Source: Mikrocytos mackini
Taxonomy: Eukaryota; Endomyxa; Ascetosporea; Mikrocytida; Mikrocytiidae
NCBI GenBank assembly: GCA_030180075.1
Contig: JASNJN010000684.1
Coordinates: 1-26,567, forward strand
DNA length: 26,567 nucleotides
Direction of reading: 5' to 3'
Shown: positions 1 through 9,215 of the stretch, one piece after another
Position numbering within the stretch: the stretch's first letter is position 1
Layout of the letters: each line of letters starts with the position of its first letter
The notes under the pieces: model-generated
Told to the model about the DNA's origin: nothing
Databases searched by the model: none
The model's input: the letters and a program-made list of their open reading frames with translations, nothing else
Translations under genes and position numbers: made by a program

Positions 1-4
1 ATAC

Positions 5-88
5 TATAGTTCTATGAGTTCTTAGTTGTTAAATTACTCGAGTTTCGAGTTTGTGATTTTAGACCGAGCCGAGTATTTCGAGCGAGTN
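5..88. repeat. hAT-like element end, copy 1
   Basis: This stretch matches the left end of the complete hAT-like element at 21592-21988, with only a handful of differences over about 85 bp. Both copies begin TATAGTTCTA and carry the same series of CTCGAG/CGAGT motifs. Subterminal CGAGT-type repeats are common in hAT elements. The match stops where ambiguous bases begin (88-126), so the rest of this copy is either missing or lost in a poor join. Only four bases precede it, so no target duplication can be checked. Confidence 0.75.
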
Positions 89-486
89 ATNNCTAGNGCT
101 CCCAAAAAGCAATTNTTTCAAAATNNCATATGTTTATTATTACGTTGTTTTAACGCTCTAGAACGATTTTCAGGTCTTGCAGAGCCTCTAGCAGCGATAT
201 TTAAAAGCAATAAAAGGCAATAAAGCAATTTTGGGCAATTTTTAGGTAAATTGACTAAAATAAGAGCAGTTTGGCGTAATAAATGGAATTAATTGAGTTG
301 TTAATCTGGCAAAATTCAAATAAAAAATTTTGACGAAAAATCAAAAATTAAATTCGCCATATTAATCATTAATAGCTATTTAATATCGTTATTAACACAT
401 AATCAGAATTATTTTGTCATTTCAGGTTATTTTTGGAAGAAATTTTTCCAAATTTCAATAAAATGGATGGATTTTCATCGTTTTAG
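89..486. repeat. Non-coding stretch with recurring GCAATT motif
   Basis: No credible gene is seen here. Ambiguous bases at 88-126 mark uncertain sequence. From about 107 onward the hexamer GCAATT recurs, often as GGCAATT or AAGCAAT (near 107, 208, 218, 225, 234 and 489), and it continues at about 521 and 545 inside the following MULE remnant. It could be the inner part of a decayed transposon, but no matching inverted copy is visible. Confidence 0.4.
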
Positions 487-1314
487 AGGCAATTTGGCAT
501 AAATAATGCATGTTTTTGGGGCAATTTCCTATATAAATATAAAAGCAATTCCTGGGGTCCTATTAATCACATAAATTCGAAAATTGTTTGTCCAAGTTGT
601 TTCATTCATTTTGATGAATTCCGCTGTGAGTGTTTAAATTTCCTTAGTACAAAGCAAATATGCAAGCATATTCAAGCTGTTGCTTCGTATTTCTATCTTG
701 AAATATTCAAAGCCCGAGCTTTCACATCATTCAGAAGTTACTATTTTCCCACAAATAATACAACTCTATTACCAGAAGCTGATGTCAAGATAAAGAAAGA
801 AGTATAAGGAAATTTATCGTACAACAGAACTTCTAAAAACTCTTCATTTTCCATAGTCAACCGAATTTCTTTATTAAAGTCCATGTTAGAACAAGTGAAA
901 GAAAATCCGAACCATTTGATAACAGTGAAGATATCTTTGGAAAAATTGATGAATGTATCAATCTTATAAGTTTGAACACCTTAAAAGTGCAGCCAGATGT
1001 TAATAATTATTCAGAAGGTATGGATATCAATTCTAGAAGAATAGTAGTAAAACAAAGAAACCTAGTTGATCATATTGTAAAGGAGAAGAACGACGGTACG
1101 TATTTCAAGAAAATCGGCAAAAAAGAGGTCCCAAAGTTAAGAAAATTGTTATGAGTTTTGTAATTTGTTCAAAGTGTTTCTTTATGGAAGACGAAAAATC
1201 ATCCGCAGTTATTGACTGGATTGGCTGCAATAGGTGTGAAAATGGTTCCATTATACTTGTGTAGCCACTGAGGTAGAAGACAGAAATGCTCTTTATCATT
1301 GTTGCATTAAGTAA
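487..1314 (+). pseudogene. MULE transposase remnant, SWIM and PHD end
   Basis: This is a decayed C-terminal half of a Mutator-like transposase. A frame open from 487 to 807 contains a complete SWIM-type zinc finger (CEC, eight residues, then CKH, at about 631-672), preceded by VCPSC. The second MULE in this window has VCPYNC at the same place. A basic linker follows (972-1150, SRRIVVKQRN). A PHD finger then begins at 1166 (CSKC, then WIGCNRC) and ends in another frame at 1243-1311 (WFHYTC, then HCC). All eight C4HC3 ligands can be found. At least three frame changes and a stop at 805-807 show it is dead. The DDE catalytic half was not found upstream. Order and spacing of SWIM, basic linker and PHD match the element at 18047-20747. 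Confidence 0.72.
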
Positions 1315-2060
1315 GTAAGTAACATTATTCATATTAGAATTGTATATGGATTTTCATTTCACCCTTATCTTAAAACTTCACTATTTATCCACACAAGCTA
1401 CAAGTGAAGATATAATTAAGCGGGCATTTTCTATGTACTCGCTGTCTCATGCTGAAACTAAGTATTACTGATTTATTATCGTAGTGAGAATAAACACCCA
1501 TGTAAGTTTAATGAAGCTATATATATGAAATTCTAAATATTATGTAGTTGTTCATAAGGCAGGCGTGGAGTATTAAAGCATATTTGCCGAGATTGCTTTG
1601 TTTGAAGTTACTGTAAAGTTAGGAATAGCAAGGAGAAGTTAGGGGAAGCGAAAAGAAGCTCTTTGAATGTACAAAGTGAAAACCATCTTCATGGTATCCA
1701 ATATACAGTTGTAGAACCCGTATTTTGTACCATGTAGTTATCCAAAAATTAAATTTTTAAAAAATAAAACACCCCACATCATTAAATATGCAATAAACGT
1801 GTCCATAACCACTAAAAAGTCTTTATAAATCCTTATAACGCATGTACGTAGTTTCAAAACCAAATTTGGGCCTTTTAAAAATACAGTTGTCTTTGGTTTA
1901 CTATTATTTGCAAACTACACTCAATTAAAAAATTTTGAAACAGGAATAAAATTTGTAATACATACTTATATCCCTTGCAATCGACGTGATATATTTATTC
2001 TATACTATATTTTGTATTATTATGAATCAAAGATGTAAAATAAGCCTGTATTCATTTTGA
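1315..2060. other. Gene-free AT-rich spacer
   Basis: No gene, RNA gene or convincing element is seen. There is a short GTAA run right after the MULE remnant (1310-1322). Two TACAGTTGT words at about 1701 and 1885 point the same way and have no inverted partner, so they do not define an element. Confidence 0.5.
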
Positions 2061-2628
2061 TACAGCCAAGCCTCGATAAGATTTACAAAGTCCCGTTTTC
2101 TCCATGTTTTGTAAATCTTACGAGTAGTTTTGGATTTTGTCACGATACGACCAGAATTTTGTAAAACCATAAATTAATATTTTATGTATTTCTCAATTAT
2201 AAACCAGATGTAATCCATAGATCTCAAAATTATGATAAATATTTATTTATTCATGGGCATAAACGACAAAATTTCCATGATTTTCCACTAGGCTACAACT
2301 CATAAATTTAATTACTAGATGTTCTAAATTAGCGCTAACACCTTTATTTATAGTCACATTATACCAAGAATATTGAATCAAGATTTTTCGCTGGAATATT
2401 TTTGATAAAATAAATTTTATCCGAGTGTAAATCTTATGAAAAAAATAATTTTTCAAATTTTGACAAATGGGTTCCTATGCTATTTTGGCATTTAATTAAT
2501 ACTTATTGGGTAAAGTTCACATAATTTATGGACCATTTGGTGATTATTGAGCCATTTCCCGAAAAATAATTTTCGGAAAATCGTCGAAAATGGGTGTTTT
2601 TTGTAAATTTTATCGAGGTTTGACTGTA
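2061..2628. mobile_element. TA-flanked non-autonomous DNA transposon (Tc1/mariner-pogo type), copy A
   Basis: The left end reads TACAGCCAAGCCTCGATAAG and the right end, reversed, reads TACAGTCAAACCTCGATAAA. This gives imperfect inverted repeats of about 29 bp that run on to ATTTACAAA. Each end starts with TA, the target duplication of the Tc1/mariner superfamily, and the CAGTCAAACCTCGATAA core resembles pogo/Tigger ends. The 568-bp body encodes nothing, so it would depend on transposase made elsewhere. Its right edge abuts the gypsy pol fossil exactly. Confidence 0.82.
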
Positions 2629-3637
2629 CTCCGATTAAGTGTCGTGTTTGTTTCTTATTTTGTGGGGTGTAATTCTTTATAGTATGAATCTTTTGTGAAT
2701 CCGGTTGTATCCCATTTGTGGAGATTATTTAGCCTAGATATGTCACCGATGATTTCCAAAAGTTTGGTTTCGAAAAGTTAACCGATAGTTTGTGCTAAGA
2801 CGCGATTTGGAAAATTCTATGAGGTGTTTGTAGTGTTGTTCGGCAGTGTTTGAGTGTATTAAGATATCATCGAGGTATACCTTAATAAAGTCCTTGTCGA
2901 CGAAGAGATTGTTCATAGCACTTTGGAAAGTGCGAGGAGCATTCGTAAGACCGAACGGCATCCTCAGGAACTCGTACTGTAAGGAGCCGATTACAAAAGA
3001 AGTCATAGGTATTGAATCTTCGTGGACTGCGATTTGGTAGTAGCCTTGGTTTAGGTCTACTTGTGAAAAGATCGCGCTCCCGTCCAGTCTAAGAATGTGT
3101 GACTCGATTGTAGGTAATGGGAAGGCCTGAGGCTCTGTAATTTTATTCAGGCGCCTATAATCCACGATCAATCGGATTGAATTGTTCTTTTTGTATATTG
3201 GATAGGCTGGAGACGAAAACGGCGAATTACTTCTTCGAATAATGCCCATTTTCTCCAATTTTATTAGCTCTTGTTTGGTTTCTTCGATCTTTTCAAATGG
3301 AAGTGCATAAGGTTTACTATTCATGTATGAGTTAGATATCAACGACATCCTGTGCTGTATATATGGTATTAATCCTAATTCGGGATTTTTGAACTTGTAG
3401 TTTTTAATAAGTTCTGTGGCCTTATTTTCATAATCGACGACTGTATCATCTCCCAGTTTATATATTCTGGTTGCTTCTTGTATGTCGTGCTCTATTTCAT
3501 TTTGGAAACCGGTACTCTTATCTGATATTTCGTAATCTCTGCCATCTAGTGTGAAGGTATGAGAACGAAGACTCAATTTAGCATCATTGAGGTAGAGGAA
3601 ATCCATTCCCAAAACCATGTCGAAATGAGTTAACGGG
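2629..3637 (-). mobile_element. Ty3/gypsy LTR retrotransposon pol fossil
   Basis: A broken Ty3/gypsy-type pol fragment on the minus strand. It carries the end of the aspartic protease region (VLGMDFLY), then a reverse transcriptase core with the family motifs RLIVDYRRLN, FSQVDLNQGYYQI, the GLTNAP region and the YLDD active site, followed by the start of the post-RT connection. Gag, RNase H, integrase and LTRs are not seen in this window. It has one or two visible breaks besides being truncated at both sides. Both edges coincide with TA-flanked DNA transposons, which appear to have inserted into it. It is an old, inactive copy. Confidence 0.9.
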
Positions 3638-4191
3638 TACAGTAAACTCTGAAGGTTTAGCCGGTTTTTGTCCCAAAATACGTTGGACTCTGGCTAAGAT
3701 TAGAGTGACTAAGACATCTAAATTCTATTTATATATTTTGGTAACAAAAATCTCAATTTGTTGTTTCCCCAAGGGGGTCCCCCTTGGTTGTACCATCCAT
3801 TCAGGAAAATCATATAAAACCTATTGATAATGTATATTTTCATCTATAAAAAACGGATGGTGAATTTTAAATACAAGTAAAACCACGGGAAACGTTTTAA
3901 CCACAGAGTTCGGTTAAAAAATGGGGATAAACAAAATTTTCAGGTTTTCAAAATTATTTTGTAATTTGACTAACACTAGAATGTTGCCCACCTAAAGAAC
4001 TTAATAAAACAATGTATTAGCGATTGATTTGGGGTAAATTCAATATTTTCACGATCCTGTATCATTTTCAGAGCCCCAGAAGCACTTAAACAGTAAAATA
4101 TTTTTAATTAAATTGGACCAAGCCCCTAAAAATTGGCTAAGAATGGAGCGACTAAGTCTTAAAATTGGTTAAACCTTCGTAGTTTACTGTA
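3638..4191. mobile_element. TA-flanked non-autonomous DNA transposon, copy B
   Basis: The left end reads TACAGTAAACTCTGAAGG and the right end, reversed, reads TACAGTAAACTACGAAGG. The imperfect inverted repeats extend to GTTTAGCC/GTTTAACC. Both ends start with TA, as expected for a Tc1/mariner-type target duplication. Inside, a pair of direct repeats (GGCTAAGATTAGAGTGACTA near 3697, and a close variant near 4137) sits next to the termini. The 554-bp element has no coding capacity. Its ends differ from copy A, so it is a separate family. It lies about 70 bp from the end of the MCM6 gene. Confidence 0.8.
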
Positions 4192-4255
4192 TTACCTTTA
4201 AAAATCGATCTTTTAACGGCTATGTGTTATGCATTTATAATTATCGTCCGTATTG

Positions 4256-4261
4256 TTTATT
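4256..4261 (-). terminator. Poly(A) signal after MCM6
   Basis: On the minus strand AATAAA begins only about four bases after the MCM6 stop codon. This is a canonical polyadenylation hexamer and implies a very short 3' untranslated region. No transcript evidence is available. Confidence 0.4.
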
Positions 4262-4264
4262 TAA

Positions 4265-6811
4265 TTAAACTTCAAAATCATAAACACTTGATTCACTCCC
4301 TGATGGTCTGGTTGTTTTTGTTCTTTTCCTGGTATCAGTAGTTTTCTTTTTCTTTTCATCCTTATCAGATTCGTTTTCTAATTTTTGTATGTCATTAACT
4401 TCGTCGATACAGTAATTTGGGTTCAGTGAATAGTAGACCTTATTGCCGTCCTTTTCTCTGATGAATATATTATCAATTTCCACCATTCTTTGAATTACCA
4501 TTTTCGTTATTTTTATTATCTTCAAAGTAGCCTCTGCCCCACTGACCAAGTCCCTTCTGGTTAGTTCCGAGATATACCACTGTATCATTTCACTCTCCGT
4601 TTTCATTCCTTCTGTTTGTAGCCAAATGGCAAGTGAGTTTGCAATTCGGCTGTACTCCTCAAAACTAATTGTAACTTCGTCGTTTTCAGTTACAACTTCG
4701 ACCTCCTTTCCTTCTTCCTTTCCAACGTTCCCTATTTGTTGTGCGCTTGATAAATCTAAACTGAGAACAACTTCCTTCTTCCTAATCATAACGATACTTT
4801 TCCTTAACAAATCGGCAGCTTCAACTACGTGTTCTACAGTCACTTCTTTGCTCAAATACAACTTTGCACACGACTCGGATAATCTAATCAGAGATTCAAG
4901 TTGTCTGGCTGTCGTTCTGCAATTGTTCTTGGTTATTGCGTCACTCTCTCTCATTTGTCTATACACCTGTACGATCTTTTTCCTGGCTAATTCCGTAATG
5001 CGTGGCTTCAACTCGGAAGCCGTTCGAATGAAATTTATAAACTCCATTTCGGTTAATTTTAAGTCGCTTTCTTCAACACCCTCATTTGTTGTTAAGTTGT
5101 ATCTCTTATCTATAACATGTGAACATATTTTCTTGTCCACTTCAGGATCGCATTCGTCCACCATTATGAATACTAAGTCGAATCTAGAAAGAATAGGGGA
5201 GCTGATTTCTACATTTTTAAGAAGTGGCTTTGATCGGTCGTATCTCCCTGTTATAGGGTTGCATGCTGCCAGAACAGAAGCCTTTGAATTCATTGTCGCG
5301 TGCACTCCTGCTTTAGTAATTGTGATTGTTTGTTGCTCCATGGCTTCATGTATCGCGGACTGGTCGTTCATGTCCATTTTGTCAAACTCATCAATGCAAC
5401 ATATTCCGTTGTCAGCTAACATCATTGCACCCGCTTGAATAACAAACTCCCCCGTTTCCTCATCTCTAACCACGGATGCAGTCAACCCGGCCGCGGAAGT
5501 TCCTTTACCAGATGTGTAGACTGTTCTGGGATTGAGCTTCAGAACCGTTTTGAGAAGCTGAGACTTAGCTGTAGATGGGTCGCCCACTAAAAGAATGTTC
5601 ATCGTTCCCCTCAAATGAATCTTTTCTTTCGTATATTTCTCTACTCCGCCTAGTAACATTAGTAATAGGCCCTTCTTGACATCATCGTGTCCGTATATAT
5701 GTGGGGCTATTCTGTTGATCAAATTGTTTTTTTCAAACTTAGGCGACATGAAGTAGCCTTCTTCGATTCCTTCCTCCATCAAATTATTGTCCATTTTATC
5801 AAGTTCGACCCCATACACTATGAAAACAAGTCTATGGTTAAGCAGTCTTGGTCCTGTTTTTGTGGCGCCTGCTTTACCCTGTATTTCGTTCTGGTTGGGC
5901 CTTGCTAAATCTCCCCTTGTTATTTCCTTGTTACTGTATAGCTGGGATACATCAGGAACTGCCACCAGAGCCCCAGTTAAAGAACACCGATCCCCAGGTT
6001 TTAAGGTTTCTACCAATTTGTTTCGGAGAATTATCTCCAGGGTCCTTGGCATGCATCCGGAAGGGATACTGTTCGCACATTCTTGGATAGAAGCACGTTG
6101 CCAGTCATAGAATATGGACTTTTTAACTATTAGTTCGAAGTCTGAGGAGTTGTTGCACGCAGCTATTCCAAGGCCTTCATTTCCTTGTCTGGTACACTTC
6201 TTGGGGAATACAAAACGGAAGTCTTGTTCCATGTTTGGTATTTCCGTGTTGCAAACTAAGCACAGAAAAGTTGCGTCCACTAGTTCTGGCCTTACGTCGG
6301 AAGTTCTCGTGACAACGCCAGATATAACAATTAGCTGGCCTGTCTTCTTTGCATCGAGTTGTCGGAGGCTTACGGGCTCTCCTAAGTTGAAAAAAGTAAG
6401 TGAAAATCTTTTCCTTTTTAGCCCTTCTGACGCGTCGCTCTTTACATAGCTGGGGAAGAACTCGGCGGCTAAGTCAAACAAAACCGCGTTGAGGTGAGGC
6501 TCGACCCGTACGAAGTATGTTTCAATCGCGGAAGCTAGTGTTCGGCTGAAATCCATTAGGTGTTCAAAATCGACGGGGATTGATATCGTCTCGTCATCTC
6601 CTTCTATTAGCTTTTCTAGTTTTCTGAGATACACCGAAAGGTTTTGTGAACCGGTTTCTCCTGTAAGTATATTTGGTGATGCGCCTGGCTGTGTATGAGA
6701 AGATGATACTGCATCGGAATACTCTGTCATGAATTCCCTAAATCCTTTGCAGATTTCAATGAGTTGGATTTCGCTGAGCGTGAAGGTTTCGGTATCTCTT
6801 GTATTTTGCAT
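4265..6811 (-). CDS. MCM6: DNA replication licensing factor MCM6
   Basis: One of six subunits of the MCM2-7 ring, the replicative DNA helicase loaded at origins in the nucleus. The N-terminal domain has a C4 zinc motif (C184, C187, C206, C219) and an OB-fold stretch ending in VPDVSQL (about 285-291). The AAA+ core has Walker A GDPSTAKS (410-417), Walker B CCIDEFD (471-477), sensor-1 AACNP (515-519) and the arginine finger SRFD (542-545). A C-terminal winged-helix region (about 715-795) and a lysine/arginine-rich tail (about 818-835, likely nuclear import) follow. The stretches PSGCMPRTLEIILRNKLVE and the block around NPITGRYDRSKPL fit MCM6 better than the other paralogues. At 848 residues it is normal family length and intronless. 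It is the first gene of the host block and is separated from the ABCF gene by 249 bp. Confidence 0.93.
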   Translation of the reverse strand: MQNTRDTETFTLSEIQLIEICKGFREFMTEYSDAVSSSHTQPGASPNILTGETGSQNLSVYLRKLEKLIEGDDETISIPVDFEHLMDFSRTLASAIETYFVRVEPHLNAVLFDLAAEFFPSYVKSDASEGLKRKRFSLTFFNLGEPVSLRQLDAKKTGQLIVISGVVTRTSDVRPELVDATFLCLVCNTEIPNMEQDFRFVFPKKCTRQGNEGLGIAACNNSSDFELIVKKSIFYDWQRASIQECANSIPSGCMPRTLEIILRNKLVETLKPGDRCSLTGALVAVPDVSQLYSNKEITRGDLARPNQNEIQGKAGATKTGPRLLNHRLVFIVYGVELDKMDNNLMEEGIEEGYFMSPKFEKNNLINRIAPHIYGHDDVKKGLLLMLLGGVEKYTKEKIHLRGTMNILLVGDPSTAKSQLLKTVLKLNPRTVYTSGKGTSAAGLTASVVRDEETGEFVIQAGAMMLADNGICCIDEFDKMDMNDQSAIHEAMEQQTITITKAGVHATMNSKASVLAACNPITGRYDRSKPLLKNVEISSPILSRFDLVFIMVDECDPEVDKKICSHVIDKRYNLTTNEGVEESDLKLTEMEFINFIRTASELKPRITELARKKIVQVYRQMRESDAITKNNCRTTARQLESLIRLSESCAKLYLSKEVTVEHVVEAADLLRKSIVMIRKKEVVLSLDLSSAQQIGNVGKEEGKEVEVVTENDEVTISFEEYSRIANSLAIWLQTEGMKTESEMIQWYISELTRRDLVSGAEATLKIIKITKMVIQRMVEIDNIFIREKDGNKVYYSLNPNYCIDEVNDIQKLENESDKDEKKKKTTDTRKRTKTTRPSGSESSVYDFEV

Positions 6812-6833
6812 TTAAATTTTTTAAAAAGAAAAG
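6812..6833 (-). promoter_or_regulatory. AAATTT-type upstream motif of MCM6
   Basis: Read on the minus strand, CTTTTTAAAAAATTTAA runs directly into the ATG. The same kind of motif lies upstream of the other host genes. A TATATATAAAAAAC-like stretch near 6891-6905, about 85 bp from the start codon, may be a TATA element. AAATTT-like signals near start codons have been described in some microsporidia. Confidence 0.5.
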
Positions 6834-7060
6834 TTTTAAAATCCACTAGACGTGATGCACATGCGTTTATGGCAACTATGTATCCGTGGATGTTTTTTAT
6901 ATATATGAGTCTCGGTTAGTATACTTCTGGGTTTTATGAACCTAGCACAAATTTACGGAAAACTGAATGGTCATTTTAATTATCGTACTAATTTACGCTA
7001 TTTATCCAAAATAATTTCTTTAATAATATTAAATATTTAATAATTGAGTTTGTTTATATT

Positions 7061-8929
7061 TTAGCTTAATGCTGCTTCTTTTAAGTCTGTAAAGTCGTCA
7101 TAATTTTCAATCTTTTTATTTCTAAGTAGCCAAAACTTATTACAGACTTCTTGTACAAAGTACTGATCGTGGCTGACTACAAGAAGGGCTCCTTGGTATT
7201 CTACAAGTGTCTCGATTAGTAGTTCAATAGTCTGTAAGTCGAGATGATTCGTTGGCTCGTCCAGAATAACTAGGTCGGTCGTCCCGAAACCAAAATACAT
7301 ACACAACAACAGTCTCGTCTTTTGACCTCCCGACAATGTCTTGATTTTGCTTGTTTGAAGATGTTGGCTGATTCCGAACTTACCCAATATTTGTCTGACG
7401 TGTTGGTATCTGTTATCCATGTTCTTGAATCCGCTCTCTTCCACGCGCTGTTCTAAGAATTCAATGCAGTCCCATTCTGGTTGGTCGAACACATCGTGGT
7501 GGTGTTGTGGGATTGACTTTATCCGCATGTCCCCAGCTGCCTGGACATTCCCTGAACCTGGCTTTATTTTGTTGGTTATAAGTTTTATCAGAGTCGATTT
7601 GCCCGCGCCGTTTTGGCCTACAAGGGCGATCTTATCCCCGGAGTAAATCGAACACTCAAGGCTGTCCAAAAGAATCTTTTCTTCTCCTGCATTTTCGTCA
7701 TAGCTGAAACATACTTCAGTACAATCTATGATACTTTTATTGTCTTCGAACTCATTCTGTACTGTAGTTTCTTGTATCGTCAATGAAATCTTCATCTTCT
7801 CCAAATTGGACAAAGTAATTGTGTCCTCTATTTCCCCTCTCTCGGCAGTTAACTTCTCCAATTCCTTATACTTTGACTGGATAGAAGACTGCATCTTAGT
7901 ACCTTTATCTTTGAATTTTTCAACGAAATGGTTCAATTCTCCTATCTGTATTTTAAGTGCTTTGAGCCTTCTTTCTTTGAACTTGTTTTCATTTTGTTTG
8001 ATTTTCAAAAACTGTGTGTAATTCCCCGGTATTTGTTTCAATTGCAGGTTTTCTATCTCTGCCATCTCTTTTGCTATACAGTCGATGAAGTTCCTGTCAT
8101 GGCTCGTAGTTATGAAACTCCTCTTATAATCCTGAAGATAATTCTGTAGCCAGAGCACACTTGAGAAGTCAAGGTGGTTTGTAGGCTCATCGAGTAGTAA
8201 TAAATCTGGCCGTGAGAATATCCCTAGCGCAATAGAAAGTCTTTTCCTCCAGCCACCGCTCAATTCATTCACTTTTTTCTGTCTCATAACTTTGTCAAAT
8301 CCCAACCCTTCTAAAATAGCGATGGCTTCTTTCTCATTGTTGTTTAAGTTCAGCTTTTCTTCCAACTCGTACAATTCTTCAAGTAAAAGGGAGTACGAGT
8401 CGTCTTCGGACAACTTTGCTTCTATCTGTCCGAGTGTTGTATTGAAGATTTGTTGGACCTGGTTCTCTTGAAGAAGGACTGTGAGGCAATCAGTCTCTTC
8501 ACAATGACATAAATCTTGAAGGTCGTCTTGGCCGATGTAATAAACTCTACAGTCTTTTGGAAAATCAGCGAAATTCTTTTGGCTTATTTTGAATAGCAAT
8601 GTGGATTTGCCAAGCCCGTTGGCACCTATCAATCCTATGTGAGCGCCTGTCCTGATTTTCAATGCAGCTTTCTTAAATAACAGCATACCCGCAGGACTAG
8701 ACACGTCAAAATCTGCGAGAGTTATCGGTGGTGATTCTTTCTCAATGTTTTGATGGATTAAACGCAATGTGGAGAGAAGTCCGTGTGTACTGACGTTCTT
8801 TTTGAAATCTAAAAGAGTTTGCTCGTTTTCTGGGGTTTCAATAGAAGTGGGGGTTGTTTCAGTTTGTAAATTATCGGTAGTTTTAATCCTAACCTTGGTT
8901 TTGTTCGTTCTCTTCTTAGATCTTACCAT
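7061..8929 (-). CDS. ABCF-family twin ATPase (ARB1/GCN20 type)
   Basis: A soluble ABC protein with two nucleotide-binding domains and no membrane segment, the ABCF layout. Domain 1 has Walker A GANGLGKST (102-110), signature LSGGW (223-227), Walker B ending LLLLDEPTNHLD (243-254) and switch histidine SHD (276-278). Domain 2 has GQNGAGKST (438-446), LSGGQ (532-536), LVILDEPTNHLD (553-564) and SHD (586-588). A charged linker of about 80 residues between them (about 310-390) is the family's ribosome-contacting arm. A basic N-terminus (SKKRTNKTKVRIK) fits RNA or ribosome binding. Eukaryotic ABCF proteins act in ribosome biogenesis (Arb1) or Gcn2 signalling (Gcn20). The 622-residue length matches Arb1/ABCF2, and the long N-terminal domain of Gcn20 is absent, but sequence details do not settle the subfamily. 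Confidence 0.88.
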   Translation of the reverse strand: MVRSKKRTNKTKVRIKTTDNLQTETTPTSIETPENEQTLLDFKKNVSTHGLLSTLRLIHQNIEKESPPITLADFDVSSPAGMLLFKKAALKIRTGAHIGLIGANGLGKSTLLFKISQKNFADFPKDCRVYYIGQDDLQDLCHCEETDCLTVLLQENQVQQIFNTTLGQIEAKLSEDDSYSLLLEELYELEEKLNLNNNEKEAIAILEGLGFDKVMRQKKVNELSGGWRKRLSIALGIFSRPDLLLLDEPTNHLDFSSVLWLQNYLQDYKRSFITTSHDRNFIDCIAKEMAEIENLQLKQIPGNYTQFLKIKQNENKFKERRLKALKIQIGELNHFVEKFKDKGTKMQSSIQSKYKELEKLTAERGEIEDTITLSNLEKMKISLTIQETTVQNEFEDNKSIIDCTEVCFSYDENAGEEKILLDSLECSIYSGDKIALVGQNGAGKSTLIKLITNKIKPGSGNVQAAGDMRIKSIPQHHHDVFDQPEWDCIEFLEQRVEESGFKNMDNRYQHVRQILGKFGISQHLQTSKIKTLSGGQKTRLLLCMYFGFGTTDLVILDEPTNHLDLQTIELLIETLVEYQGALLVVSHDQYFVQEVCNKFWLLRNKKIENYDDFTDLKEAALS

Positions 8930-8937
8930 TTCAACAA

Positions 8938-8957
8938 TTAAAAAATTAAAAATTTTG
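8938..8957 (-). promoter_or_regulatory. AAATTT-type upstream motif of the ABCF gene
   Basis: Read on the minus strand, AAAATTTTTAATTTTTTAAT lies about 8 bases upstream of the ATG. It has the same composition and position as the motifs of neighbouring genes. The rest of the intergenic region up to 9210 shows nothing else definite. Confidence 0.45.
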
Positions 8958-9209
8958 TTTCATAAATTATCAATTATGTTTTATGAAGTCAACCAGCCCT
9001 TGTACTGATCTTGGATAAGCTTTCAAACACGGCGCTTAATCAAACATGGTAATTAAAGATCACAAAACATTTTTAACTCACATTTTGAAGTTTCTTGTCG
9101 GAAATATGGGAGACTACATTTTTGAAGGTTTAAAGCCAGATATAATATATTTTGGTACAAATTGAATTGATATTATTGGTTTTTTCTAAATTAGTTATCA
9201 ACTAACTTC

Positions 9210-9215
9210 TTTATT
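9210..9215 (-). terminator. Poly(A) signal overlapping the SWR1 stop
   Basis: On the minus strand the gene ends GAATAAAG, so the hexamer AATAAA overlaps the TAA stop codon. The same arrangement is seen at the SANT-domain gene. Confidence 0.4.

Noticed and set aside
1695-1910. Two TACAGTTGT words looked like ends of a third TA-type transposon.
   Set aside because: They point the same way, and no inverted partner was found.
2247-2456. A 69-codon minus-strand ORF.
   Set aside because: It lies inside the non-autonomous element at 2061-2628 and has AT-run composition.
4626-5438. A 270-codon ORF on the plus strand.
   Set aside because: It is the antisense shadow of the conserved MCM6 gene.
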